This document shows positions 1-6,407 of a stretch of DNA of 13,019 nucleotides, piece after piece (position 1 is the stretch's first letter; each line of letters opens with the position of its first letter). The DNA lies in assembly GCA_937892275.1 (NCBI GenBank), contig CALAVG010000220.1, positions 1 to 13,019 of the forward strand, in the 5' to 3' direction. Made by a program: the position numbers and the translations under genes. The notes beneath the pieces were generated by a model. The model had not been told where the DNA came from. It was given only the letters and a program-made list of their open reading frames with translations, and did not search any database. This DNA is from an uncultured Methanomicrobiales archaeon. Its GTDB lineage: Archaea > Thermoplasmatota > Thermoplasmata > Methanomassiliicoccales > Methanomethylophilaceae.

Positions 1-2
1 TC

Positions 3-53
3 CTGGGAACCATCGCGGAGCGCCGCGGCTATGCGATTACCAATTTTTGGTAG
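3..53 (+). CDS. Possible C-terminal tail of an upstream gene (partial)
   Basis: Frame 3 is open from the left edge and reads LGTIAERRGYAITNFW before two adjacent stop codons, TAG TAA at 51-56. The composition (Arg, Glu, Gly, hydrophobics) looks protein-like, and a T-run at 97-101 would suit transcript termination downstream. Only 16 residues are visible, so no family can be named. The other two plus frames are also open for a while, so this call rests on composition and the tandem stops and is weak. Confidence 0.25.
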   Translation: MGTIAERRGYAITNFW

Positions 54-134
54 TAAAATACCAGCAAGTTCGACAAATCCTCTGTCTGGCTGCCCCTTTT
101 TCATAATGGTCAGAATGCTCCCTATTGATAAATA

Positions 135-152
135 GTATTTCATTTGAAATAC
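135..152. promoter_or_regulatory. Perfect 18-bp palindrome, candidate operator of the RHH gene
   Basis: GTATTTCATTTGAAATAC has 8-bp perfect arms around a 2-bp centre (TT). It ends 3 bp before the TATA-like element at 156 and 35 bp before the start of the ribbon-helix-helix protein. RHH proteins bind such dyads as dimers of dimers and often repress their own promoters. Autorepression here is inferred from position and symmetry. Confidence 0.55.
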
Positions 153-155
153 CCG

Positions 156-163
156 ATTAAAAG
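156..163 (+). promoter_or_regulatory. TATA-like box for the RHH gene
   Basis: ATTAAAAG is centred about 28 bp before the ATG at 188. No Shine-Dalgarno sequence precedes that ATG, so the transcript is probably leaderless or nearly so. Confidence 0.4.
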
Positions 164-187
164 TATCCGAACAGAGTCTAACGTAAT

Positions 188-439
188 ATGGAGCGCAAGA
201 ACAGAACAGTCCCTACCTCTGTTAAGATACCGCCTAGCATATTGGATTTCATCGACAAGGATGTCGAGACCTCAGGTGATTTCGCCAACCGTACTGACTG
301 GATTGTTGCCGCTCTCAGGGAATACCAAAGCAAGAGGTCCGATTTCCTCTCCAAGAAGAAGTTCCTATTCACGGATTCCGATGGGAACGAGGCTCCGGCC
401 CCGGATAATGGAAAGGATTCGGATCCTAGTTCTGACTGA
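188..439 (+). CDS. Ribbon-helix-helix DNA-binding protein
   Basis: This 83-aa protein is a likely small transcription regulator. A basic, beta-prone stretch at residues 3-14 (RKNRTVPTSVKI) would be the ribbon. Helix A runs from about 16 to 28 and helix B from about 32 to 47 (FANRTDWIVAALREYQ), which is the CopG/NikR-like RHH layout. A basic patch near 48-58 is followed by an acidic, Pro/Ser-rich tail to residue 83. The ATG at 188 is chosen because the RHH fold starts right behind it and a TATA-like box lies at the expected distance. It is monocistronic, with a 156-bp gap before the next gene. The palindrome at 135-152 is its best candidate binding site. The RHH fold is fairly sure; its targets are unknown. 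It could instead be the antitoxin of a lost toxin. Confidence 0.75.
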   Translation: MERKNRTVPTSVKIPPSILDFIDKDVETSGDFANRTDWIVAALREYQSKRSDFLSKKKFLFTDSDGNEAPAPDNGKDSDPSSD

Positions 440-509
440 CCCCGAAATATTACTTTTGAAATAATTGCATAAGCATCGGCATCTTAATTCCAACATCGTT
501 TTTGACAGG

Positions 510-581
510 CGTTCTATCCCTGATGATGGGATGAATGGTACGTGCGGACCCAGATTTTATAAACAAGAACCTGATAGAACG
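510..581. promoter_or_regulatory. 9-bp inverted repeat bracketing the toxin-antitoxin promoter
   Basis: CGTTCTATC at 510-518 and its exact complement GATAGAACG at 573-581 lie 63 bp apart, about six helical turns. The left arm is upstream of the TATA box at 555-563. The right arm falls close to the expected transcription start near 584. That placement suits a repressor operator pair or a DNA loop, but a 9-bp match in this much sequence could arise by chance. Confidence 0.35.
555..563 (+). promoter_or_regulatory. TATA box and RBS for the toxin-antitoxin operon
   Basis: TTTTATAAA is a strong archaeal TATA box. The start site is expected about 25 bp on, near 584, giving a short leader that holds the Shine-Dalgarno-like AAGGTGAG (585-592) just before the ATG at 596. 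The rest of the 440-595 gap shows no gene. Confidence 0.65.
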
Positions 582-595
582 ATCAAGGTGAGAAT

Positions 596-784
596 ATGGC
601 CACACAGAGTTTCTTCGAGGACCTGTTATTGAACACGCCGGAAGCTGTAGCTAACCTAGAGGCTGCGCTCGATGAGGCGGATGCCCGGGGAAGACTGGTC
701 ATAGAAGGTGCTCACGACCCCGTGGAAGATGAAGCAGAGACCGTTGCCGCATTCAAGAAATGGGGATATCATGTCAAAGAATGA
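596..784 (+). CDS. Putative antitoxin of a GNAT toxin-antitoxin pair
   Basis: This 62-aa acidic protein has a central helical run (FFEDLLLNTPEAVANLEAAL at residues 6-25) and a short C-terminal half ending GYHVKE. It shows no RHH or HTH motif, unlike the DUF1778 antitoxins usual with GNAT toxins. The role is inferred from context: it comes first in the operon, is small and acidic, and its end overlaps the GNAT start by 14 nt (771-784), so the two are probably translated together. GGTGA at 587-591 supports the ATG at 596. A chaperone-like inhibitor or an unrelated small protein remains possible. Confidence 0.6.
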   Translation: MATQSFFEDLLLNTPEAVANLEAALDEADARGRLVIEGAHDPVEDEAETVAAFKKWGYHVKE

Positions 785-1328
785 TGTGCCGATCTCATAC
801 AGCACACACAAACTGAAGAATCTCATCGGGAATTTTGAAGAGGAAGAGATCAACAGTTTGCTGAGCAGTATCAGGTGCAGCATCAATCCAGACATGGAGG
901 ATTTCATCCGTAACAAAGCGGTACCTATGGAGAAGAAAGATCTGACAAGGACATACATCGTTGTGGATTCGGAATCAGGAAGGCCGCTTGGTTATTATTC
1001 ACTGGGGATGAAATGCCTGAGGGTCCCCGCAGATGCACCGGTGTCCAGGAGGACCAGGGACCGGATGAATGTTGATGCTGATACTTCCGTATCCCAATCA
1101 TATCTCCTAGGACAGTTGTGCAGGGATGATTCGGCCCCGAAAGGTCTGGGTGCACAGATGATGAAGGACGCTTTGAAGATCTTCAAAAGATCCAACGAAC
1201 TGGTGGGTTGCAGACTGGTCCGTATAGATTGTGATGACGAGCTCAGAGGATATTACGAGAGCAACGGTTTCAGATTCATCAGCAAGAATGAGCAAAAGAA
1301 TCTGGACCAGATAGTGATATTCATCTGA
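771..1328 (+). CDS. GNAT-family N-acetyltransferase, probable toxin
   Basis: This 185-aa protein has the GNAT acetyl-CoA-binding motif A at residues 124-128 (KGLGA), followed by the helix QMMKDALKIF. The typical motif B end is YYESNGF at 161-167. An upstream strand, TYIVVDSESGRPLGYYSLGM, matches the fold core. The arrangement YLLGQLCRDD, then the GLGA loop, then LVGCRLVRIDCDD, resembles the TacT/AtaT-like GNAT toxins that acetylate the aminoacyl group of charged tRNAs. The start at 771 overlaps the upstream 62-aa gene and has GGGGAT at 762-767 as a possible ribosome site. A longer reading from 708 would overlap the upstream gene heavily and adds nothing conserved. The fold is sure; the toxin role rests on the pairing. 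Another small-molecule or protein acetyltransferase is the alternative. Confidence 0.8.
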   Translation: MSKNDVPISYSTHKLKNLIGNFEEEEINSLLSSIRCSINPDMEDFIRNKAVPMEKKDLTRTYIVVDSESGRPLGYYSLGMKCLRVPADAPVSRRTRDRMNVDADTSVSQSYLLGQLCRDDSAPKGLGAQMMKDALKIFKRSNELVGCRLVRIDCDDELRGYYESNGFRFISKNEQKNLDQIVIFI

Positions 1329-1363
1329 TGGGAATCGTCCGAATCCGTCCCCAGTCATTTTCG

Positions 1364-1371
1364 TTAAATAC
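1364..1371 (+). promoter_or_regulatory. TATA box for the lipase-like gene (leaderless)
   Basis: TTAAATAC is centred 25 bp before the GTG at 1393, so transcription should begin at or next to the start codon. There is no Shine-Dalgarno sequence in between. Confidence 0.55.
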
Positions 1372-1392
1372 GCAAATCCTCTACTCTAAGAC

Positions 1393-3321
1393 GTGAAGCC
1401 GAAGGACCTCATCCCCAAGGGTATCAACCCGAAGAAGCTCATCCCCAAGGATCTCAATCCGAAGGAGATTTTTCCCAAGGTCATGGAATCCGTATCTGCC
1501 GCCGCAGAGGTTGCATCCAACGCCTTCGACAACACCGCCAACGTCCACATCACCGAACTGGACGACATAGGCAACCATATCGGCGATTTCGCCGTGAAGT
1601 ACCTGAGCGGAAAGCTCAAACCCCTGACCGGCGACGAGACCGTTCCAAGACTGGCCAAGATCGTCTATATCGGCGATGACTGCACTTGGTCCGAAGCACC
1701 GATCACCGATGCCGAGAACAATATCGTAACATTCCGTACGGTATCCGATTACCACACCCTCGAATGCAAGCTGACATTCAGGGACATCATCAACTTCAGT
1801 CTCTCCGGCAGCATATTCGAAGGGAGGCCGGAGATAATCTTTCAGACGCTGAACGACTTCGCATTGAAGATAGAGTACACCGAGGAGAAGAACACCCAAG
1901 GGATAGAGAGGTACTTCTTCAGGGAATTCAACTGGTTCGAAGAGGAGAACAGCGACCTCGGCATGTACTACGGCGATGTCTATTTCGACAGACCTTCCAC
2001 CGAGAGGAATCCCAAGCTGATGATGACTGCTCTGAATTTTGAACTAGCTGCAAGCACAGTGGTGGAGGGGAGGCACACCAGATCCCGTTCCATCAAACTT
2101 CTCCTGAGGGACATCGGCTGCGAACACGTGTACGTGAACGATGTGTACGATTCCGATCCTACTATAGAGACCACCGATGTCGCAATAGGTTCCAAGAAGC
2201 TCGACGATTGCACACTCATCTTCCTTGTCCTCAACGGCGCCCATTATACTGTGGAATTCGCCGCCAACGTCATGATCGGCAGGGAGGGAGAGCACACAGG
2301 TTTCGCACTCTCCCGCGACCAGGGGTTGGATGCACTCAGGGAGTTCTTGGAGAAATACGATATCAAGGGAAGGACCAAGATCCTCGTCACCGGCTACAGC
2401 CGTACCGCGGCAGGTTCCAATCTTCTAGGAAAATATCTCTGCGATGCCATCGCAGAGGACGCCGTCAGGGAGAGGATAGGGGACATAGATCTCGTACAGG
2501 ATGATCTGTACGTCTTCGGTTTCGAGACACCGTTATGCGGATACTACGAGAAAGGGGAAGGAATGATCCCTCCCGACGACCCCCGTTATGACAATATCTG
2601 GTATGTCACCAATCCGGATGATCCTGTAACCTATGTCCCCACCGATAGATACGGTTTCGTCAGATATGGAAAACGTATCATCCTCAATCCTGACCACGAC
2701 CCAGAACTGAACCGCAGGATGCTGGCCAACATCGAAGCGTACTACGGAAGGGATGCAGTTCCCTTCTACGACCTTTTCAGATTCACCAGGGTCAGCAACC
2801 TCCGTTACATGGAGGATGTGAACAAAGGGTTCGTGAAGAAGTTCTTCGAGGCCCTCGGCACCAGGGAGTTCTATTACGAGAACGTGGAGAAGGACTTCGT
2901 CAACGCCGTATACGTAGCAACAACAAGGGAGCAGGTCCTCAGGGAAGTGGTGAAGGAACTCGGAGGCATCAGAGGATGCCTTACCACCCTGCATACCTAC
3001 AGCAAGGACAAGGAGAAGTTCGTTGAAGTATTGAGGCCACCGGTGGAGCGTTCCGCACAGAAGTACGGCTGCGGGGAGTTCTCCGATAACCTTGTCAACT
3101 CGGCATACCAGATCATGGATCTGGTGGAACGTTACTGCGAAGGGAGCATAACCAGATTCCTTACGGACAAGCATCTCCAGGCCATGCTGGTCAACGCCAA
3201 CAGGGTTATCAAGGCGCACTTTCCTTCGATATCGTTGGCATACCTTATGCTGGAGGATCCGGATTACGCCGAACCGTACTACGATGCCCACCAGGACGAA
3301 GCGAACGATTCGGTGTTCTGA
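1393..3321 (+). CDS. Lipase-like alpha/beta-hydrolase with Pro-Lys repeat N-terminus
   Basis: This 642-aa protein has a core resembling class 3 lipases and the Mbeg1-like (DUF2974) family. A nucleophile elbow at residues 334-339 reads GYSRTA, with Ser336 as candidate nucleophile. It is followed by a strand like the lipase one (LYVFGFETPLCG) and an acid loop NPDDPVTYVP with Asp409/Asp410. A catalytic His is not obvious; His435 and His534 are candidates. Residues 3-29 carry Pro-Lys every five residues, then an Ala-rich helix. There is no signal peptide or membrane segment, so it is probably cytosolic. The GTG start is favoured because the TATA box at 1364 would make the transcript begin there. 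The repeat also continues right up to that start. About 200 N-terminal and 150 C-terminal residues match no domain I know. Substrate unknown; esterase, lipase or peptidase are all possible. Confidence 0.65.
   Translation: MKPKDLIPKGINPKKLIPKDLNPKEIFPKVMESVSAAAEVASNAFDNTANVHITELDDIGNHIGDFAVKYLSGKLKPLTGDETVPRLAKIVYIGDDCTWSEAPITDAENNIVTFRTVSDYHTLECKLTFRDIINFSLSGSIFEGRPEIIFQTLNDFALKIEYTEEKNTQGIERYFFREFNWFEEENSDLGMYYGDVYFDRPSTERNPKLMMTALNFELAASTVVEGRHTRSRSIKLLLRDIGCEHVYVNDVYDSDPTIETTDVAIGSKKLDDCTLIFLVLNGAHYTVEFAANVMIGREGEHTGFALSRDQGLDALREFLEKYDIKGRTKILVTGYSRTAAGSNLLGKYLCDAIAEDAVRERIGDIDLVQDDLYVFGFETPLCGYYEKGEGMIPPDDPRYDNIWYVTNPDDPVTYVPTDRYGFVRYGKRIILNPDHDPELNRRMLANIEAYYGRDAVPFYDLFRFTRVSNLRYMEDVNKGFVKKFFEALGTREFYYENVEKDFVNAVYVATTREQVLREVVKELGGIRGCLTTLHTYSKDKEKFVEVLRPPVERSAQKYGCGEFSDNLVNSAYQIMDLVERYCEGSITRFLTDKHLQAMLVNANRVIKAHFPSISLAYLMLEDPDYAEPYYDAHQDEANDSVF
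1399..1479 (+). repeat. 15-bp in-frame tandem repeat coding Pro-Lys pentapeptides
   Basis: Six Pro-Lys pairs occur at an exact 15-bp spacing (1399, 1414, 1429, 1444, 1459, 1474), with codons alternating CCG-AAG and CCC-AAG. The unit is PKx(L/I)(I/N/F). The alternation suggests the repeat grew as 30-bp doublets and then diverged. Confidence 0.8.
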
Positions 3322-3340
3322 TACGATCCTGAACAAGTAT

Positions 3341-3349
3341 CTTTTATCA
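3341..3349 (+). promoter_or_regulatory. TATA box for nfeD-stomatin (leaderless)
   Basis: CTTTTATCA is centred 25 bp before the ATG at 3370, which predicts a leaderless transcript covering nfeD and the stomatin gene. Confidence 0.5.
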
Positions 3350-3369
3350 CGCACGCATATACCCTTATC

Positions 3370-3813
3370 ATGGATCCGTTCACGATCTCCTGCATAATAC
3401 TCGTGGTAGGTGCGTTCTGCCTGATATACGAGGTGTTCTCTCCCGGAGGATTCCTCATAATACCCGGCATGGTCCTTCTCGTCCTGGGCGTGGTGGGATT
3501 AGTGCTACCTGATGTTCTGATGAGCGTATGGTCCCCGGTCATCGCACTGGTGGTGGCCGTCCCGGTGACCATTGTGACACTGAAGGTTTATCAGCATTTG
3601 GCGAAGCCTGAACCTCCGGCGACGACGGTGATGGAATCGCTTGTCGGCAGGGAGGGGAAGGTCACTGTTGCAACGGAGAATGACAGCATGAAGGGTAAGG
3701 TCAAGATAGGCACCGATGTATGGTCAGCAACATCCGACGAGCCTTTGGAGACAGGAACGGAAGTAGTGGTCGAGAGCAGTGAGGGAGTTCACGTCCACGT
3801 TCGCAGGAAGTGA
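3370..3813 (+). CDS. NfeD-like membrane protein (short form)
   Basis: This 147-aa protein has hydrophobic segments at about 5-21, 27-47 and 53-75, a Pro-rich linker, then a C-terminal OB-fold-like domain from about 88 to 147. That domain begins SLVGREGKV and alternates strands ending in VHVHVRRK. This is the short NfeD form, without the N-terminal ClpP-type serine protease of long NfeD. NfeD proteins pair with SPFH proteins in membrane microdomains and may support their assembly or turnover. Here the stomatin start lies 5 bp after the stop codon at 3811-3813, and GGAAGTGA over that stop serves as its ribosome site. Segment SPGGFLIIPG between helices 1 and 2 is a typical NfeD loop. The exact function in archaea is unclear. 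Confidence 0.88.
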   Translation: MDPFTISCIILVVGAFCLIYEVFSPGGFLIIPGMVLLVLGVVGLVLPDVLMSVWSPVIALVVAVPVTIVTLKVYQHLAKPEPPATTVMESLVGREGKVTVATENDSMKGKVKIGTDVWSATSDEPLETGTEVVVESSEGVHVHVRRK

Positions 3814-3818
3814 GAACA

Positions 3819-4880
3819 ATGGAGATAGTCATGATACTCACGATAGTGGTGATAGCGGTCGTAGTGTTGATCGCTGCCAGCGGTATCAAGATAGTCAGGC
3901 CATACGAGCAGGCCATATACATGAGGCTGGGGAAGTTCGTAAGGGTCCTGAACCAGGGATTGAATGTAGTGTTCCCGTTGATTAACGAAGTAGTGAAGAT
4001 GGACCTCCGTACTGAGGTGTTGGATGTTCCCAAGCAGGAGGTCATCACCAAGGACAACTCCCCGGTGGATGTGGATGCCGTCATCTACATCAAGGTAACC
4101 GACCCGAAGAACGCCTTCTTCGAGGTCACCGACTACAGGTTCGCAACGGTGAACCTGGCGCAGACCACCCTCAGGTCCATCATCGGAGACATGGAACTTG
4201 ACGAGATTCTCTCCTCAAGGGAGAAGATCAACGTGTCCCTGAGGGACATCCTGGATGAGAACACCGACAAGTGGGGTGTGAAGATCGAGGCCGTGGAGAT
4301 CAGAGAGGTGAATCCGGCAAGGAAGGTCAAGGACGCCATGGAGGAGCAGACCTCCGCCGAGAGGAAGAGGCGTGCCGCGATCCTTGAAGCGGACGGACAG
4401 AAGAGAGCCGCCATCCTCGATGCCGAAGGAAAGAAGAGATCCCGTATCCTGGAGGCAGAGGGTCTGAGACAGTCGATGATCCTCGAGGCCGAAGGAAAGA
4501 GGCTGGCAACGATCCTTGAAGGACAGGGAGAGGCCCAGAAGCTGAGGATCATGGCGGTAGGTGCCGCATCCATGGATTCCAAGGCCATGTCCGTGCTCTC
4601 TATGCAGACCCTGCAGAAGGTCGGAGAGGGAGAATCTTCCAAGATCTTCTTCCCGATAGAGGTCACCAAGATGATCGAAGGCGTGTCCGAATACATGGGG
4701 GCCGCAAAGAACATCCCTGACAGGGAAGTGTCCGATACGGATTCAATAAGGAAGGCTGTAGGCAACCCCGACGACATCCTCGGACCCATACCGACCGTCG
4801 AGGAGATGTCCGAGATCACATCCCAGGCGGAGAAGGACAGGGACGAGATCCAGGATGACATCGTCTCGGATAAACTCTGA
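3819..4880 (+). CDS. Stomatin/slipin (SPFH domain) membrane protein
   Basis: This 353-aa protein has one N-terminal membrane segment (about 3-20), then the SPFH/Band 7 domain. Typical motifs are IVRPYEQAIYMRLGKFVR, GLNVVFPL, LDVPKQEVITKDNSPVDVDA and LRSIIGDMELDEILSSREKI. A coiled-coil region with five 11-residue repeats follows, then a C-terminal oligomerization stretch (SKIFFPIEVTKMIEG) and a 60-residue acidic tail. Stomatins form ring-like membrane scaffolds and work with NfeD. The ATG at 3819 is preferred over GTG at 3810 because GGAAGTGA (3806-3813) is a good Shine-Dalgarno match at proper spacing to it. It is the second gene of the nfeD operon, closed by the hairpin at 4888-4908. Confidence 0.93.
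   Translation: MEIVMILTIVVIAVVVLIAASGIKIVRPYEQAIYMRLGKFVRVLNQGLNVVFPLINEVVKMDLRTEVLDVPKQEVITKDNSPVDVDAVIYIKVTDPKNAFFEVTDYRFATVNLAQTTLRSIIGDMELDEILSSREKINVSLRDILDENTDKWGVKIEAVEIREVNPARKVKDAMEEQTSAERKRRAAILEADGQKRAAILDAEGKKRSRILEAEGLRQSMILEAEGKRLATILEGQGEAQKLRIMAVGAASMDSKAMSVLSMQTLQKVGEGESSKIFFPIEVTKMIEGVSEYMGAAKNIPDREVSDTDSIRKAVGNPDDILGPIPTVEEMSEITSQAEKDRDEIQDDIVSDKL
4368..4532 (+). repeat. Five in-frame 33-bp units coding an 11-residue coiled-coil repeat
   Basis: Units start at 4368, 4401, 4434, 4467 and 4500 without gaps: RRAAILEADGQ, KRAAILDAEGK, KRSRILEAEGL, RQSMILEAEGK, RLATILEGQGE. Consensus K-R-x-x-I-L-E-A-E-G-x. This is the hendecad coiled coil seen in stomatins, here unusually regular. 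Confidence 0.85.
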
Positions 4881-4887
4881 AAACACG

Positions 4888-4908
4888 GGGGCTTCATGCC
4901 CCTTTTTC
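4888..4908 (+). terminator. Hairpin plus T-run after the stomatin gene
   Basis: GGGGC (4889-4893) pairs with GCCCC (4899-4903) around a TTCAT loop, followed at once by five T (4904-4908). It lies 8 bp after the stomatin stop. Archaeal termination depends mainly on the T-run, so the stem may be an extra. Confidence 0.6.
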
Positions 4909-4927
4909 ATCCATCGCTCTAATCGTC

Positions 4928-5014
4928 TACATCGGTTCATGGATCGTTCTTAATTTTGTGAACCATTCCCGAACCAATAGCGAACCAATCGTGAACTAAT
5001 AGCGAACCAATAGA
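4928..5014. promoter_or_regulatory. 11-bp iteron array upstream of the AlbA_2 regulator
   Basis: Five direct 11-bp units run without gaps from 4960 to 5014: GAACCATTCCC, GAACCAATAGC, GAACCAATCGT, GAACTAATAGC, GAACCAATAGA. Upstream, on the other strand, GAACGATCCAT and GAACCGATGTA (4928-4949) keep the same 11-bp period. The two arrays therefore face outward from a 10-bp AT-rich centre (4950-4959). One unit per helical turn puts all sites on one DNA face. A TATA-like ATAGATATC at about 5010-5018 touches the last unit, and TTAATTTT in the centre could be another. This looks like a cooperative operator, most simply for the next gene's product. Confidence 0.75.
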
Positions 5015-5050
5015 TATCCAGGCCCTGTTCAGAAAGAATGGGGTTACGAT

Positions 5051-6358
5051 ATGGACAATCTTGGGAAGGAGTCTGAGGACATCGAGTTCAAGGAGAGCGT
5101 CGGTCAATTGGAGAAGGGCATTCTTGGTCTTTCGGCCATGCTGAACAGGTGCCACCACGGTATGTTATACATCGGTGTCGGCGACAATGGTGATGTCATC
5201 GGAATGGATGTGGGGGACTCCACCCTGGAGAAGATGAGCAACGCGATTAGAACGGACATCGTCCCAAGGATAATACCGGAGATGTCGGTCCACACATCCT
5301 CGGATGGGAAGAAATACTTAGAGATCAGGGTGATCGGCCATTCCGTCCCGTATTCGTACAAGGAGAAGTACTACATACGCAACGTGACCTCGAACGAGAG
5401 TGCTGATCCGGATGTCCTGTCACAAATCGTTCTGACGCGCGGATTGGATCCCTTGAAGGGTACAGTCTCCGATATACAGGAACTGACGTTCGATCAACTC
5501 TTCGCATCCTTGGCCGCCCATGGCGGACATCCCCGCAACGAAGGCAGATTCTTCAAGAGCCTGGATATGCTGGACGACCGTGGGGATTTCAATCTCACCG
5601 CCTATCTGCTGTCTGATCAGAACTCAATGCCCATGCAGATAGTCGAATTCGACGGAACAGACAGGACCAGGATCACCGCCAGGGAGGATTTCAAGGACCG
5701 CAGTCTCCTCAAGTCCATGGAGGACATCAGCGACAGGGTCATGGGCTATCAGGAGACCCGTGTCGATACCAGCACATTGGAGAGAACTGAGAAACCTCTT
5801 TTTGATGCGGATGCATTCAGGGAGGTATGGGTAAACGCATGTGTCCACAACGCCTGGAGGCAGTACATACCGCCGTCCGTCCTGATATTCGACGACAGGA
5901 TGGAGATCATCTCCTACGGGAGGATACCGTTCCCGATGTCCGACGAGGATTTCTATCTTGGTGACAGCCGCCCGATCAATCCCGGGCTGTTCAGGATATT
6001 CGCCAGACTGAGGAAGATAGAGCAGACTGGACACGGCGTACCGACCATCGTCAGGAAGTACGGAAGGGAAGCGTTCCATATCACCGAGAGCGGTGTGAAG
6101 GTAACGATCCCGTTCGCTTTCACGCCGAGGTTCGTCAAGCTGAGGAAGTACACCGAGAAGGACAGGACCGAACTGGACAGCGACCGCAGGGCCGTACTGG
6201 AGGTTCTCGAGAACAACCCTGGAGCGAAACTCTCTGATGTGTCCGAGGAGACGGGCATGAATCTTTCCGCCGTGAAGAGGGCGGTCGTATCGCTGAAGAA
6301 GGAAGGTTACCTCAGGAACGATGGTAACAATCGTAAGAGCGTATGGGTCGTACTTTGA
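5051..6358 (+). CDS. AlbA_2 (Schlafen-like) / HATPase / winged-helix regulator
   Basis: This 435-aa protein has three domains. Residues 7-130 are an AlbA_2 domain: EFKES at 12-16, then GMLYIGVGDNGDVIGMD near 37-53. Residues 250-355 are a GHKL-type ATP-binding module of the HATPase_c_4 kind, with WVNACVHNAW (Asn262, His266), FDDRMEIISYGRIPFP and the glycine-rich loop GHGV at 327-330. The usual Asn-Pro-Gly of that module is Ser-Tyr-Gly here. Residues 380-435 form a winged helix (LSDVSEETGMNLSAVKRAVV). Family COG2865 proteins are called transcription regulators or RecG-like helicase-related proteins, but they lack helicase motifs. The ATG at 5051 follows GGGG at 5040-5043. The 11-bp array just upstream suggests autoregulation. 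The next gene starts 49 bp after its stop. Confidence 0.85.
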   Translation: MDNLGKESEDIEFKESVGQLEKGILGLSAMLNRCHHGMLYIGVGDNGDVIGMDVGDSTLEKMSNAIRTDIVPRIIPEMSVHTSSDGKKYLEIRVIGHSVPYSYKEKYYIRNVTSNESADPDVLSQIVLTRGLDPLKGTVSDIQELTFDQLFASLAAHGGHPRNEGRFFKSLDMLDDRGDFNLTAYLLSDQNSMPMQIVEFDGTDRTRITAREDFKDRSLLKSMEDISDRVMGYQETRVDTSTLERTEKPLFDADAFREVWVNACVHNAWRQYIPPSVLIFDDRMEIISYGRIPFPMSDEDFYLGDSRPINPGLFRIFARLRKIEQTGHGVPTIVRKYGREAFHITESGVKVTIPFAFTPRFVKLRKYTEKDRTELDSDRRAVLEVLENNPGAKLSDVSEETGMNLSAVKRAVVSLKKEGYLRNDGNNRKSVWVVL

Positions 6359-6380
6359 GAGCTTCCCAAAGGATACTGTC

Positions 6381-6388
6381 ATTTACAT
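6381..6388 (+). promoter_or_regulatory. TATA-like box for the PD-(D/E)XK-fold gene
   Basis: ATTTACAT is centred about 24 bp before the ATG at 6408, in line with a leaderless start. The match is weak, and read-through from the upstream regulator is also possible. Confidence 0.35.
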
Positions 6389-6407
6389 CCTCGTCAATCC
6401 GATAGTG

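Noticed and set aside
144..464. 106-aa open frame over the RHH gene on the plus strand
   Set aside because: It covers the RHH coding region in another frame, is Ser/Arg-rich with no fold signal, and has no promoter or ribosome site of its own.
520..531. CCCTGATGATGGGA-type small hairpin in the 440-595 gap
   Set aside because: The stem is only about 4 bp, which is expected by chance.
1381..1899. 172-aa antisense open frame at the start of the lipase-like gene
   Set aside because: Its Leu/Gly/Val repeats are the reverse reading of the Pro-Lys repeat, with no independent support.
2533..3354. 273-aa antisense open frame inside the lipase-like gene
   Set aside because: Long antisense frames are expected from the codon bias here. 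The sense protein shows hydrolase motifs, and the antisense one shows none.
4133..4897. 254-aa antisense open frame inside the stomatin gene
   Set aside because: It is the Ser-rich mirror of the SPFH coding frame, its repeats are complements of the hendecad repeat, and it starts within the terminator hairpin.
4960..5014. CRISPR array
   Set aside because: The units are 11 bp, contiguous and without spacers, so this is an iteron-type operator. No CRISPR-like repeat-spacer pattern exists elsewhere in the window.
5624..6382. 252-aa antisense open frame under the AlbA_2 regulator
   Set aside because: The sense frame has clear HATPase and winged-helix motifs. The antisense product resembles no known family.
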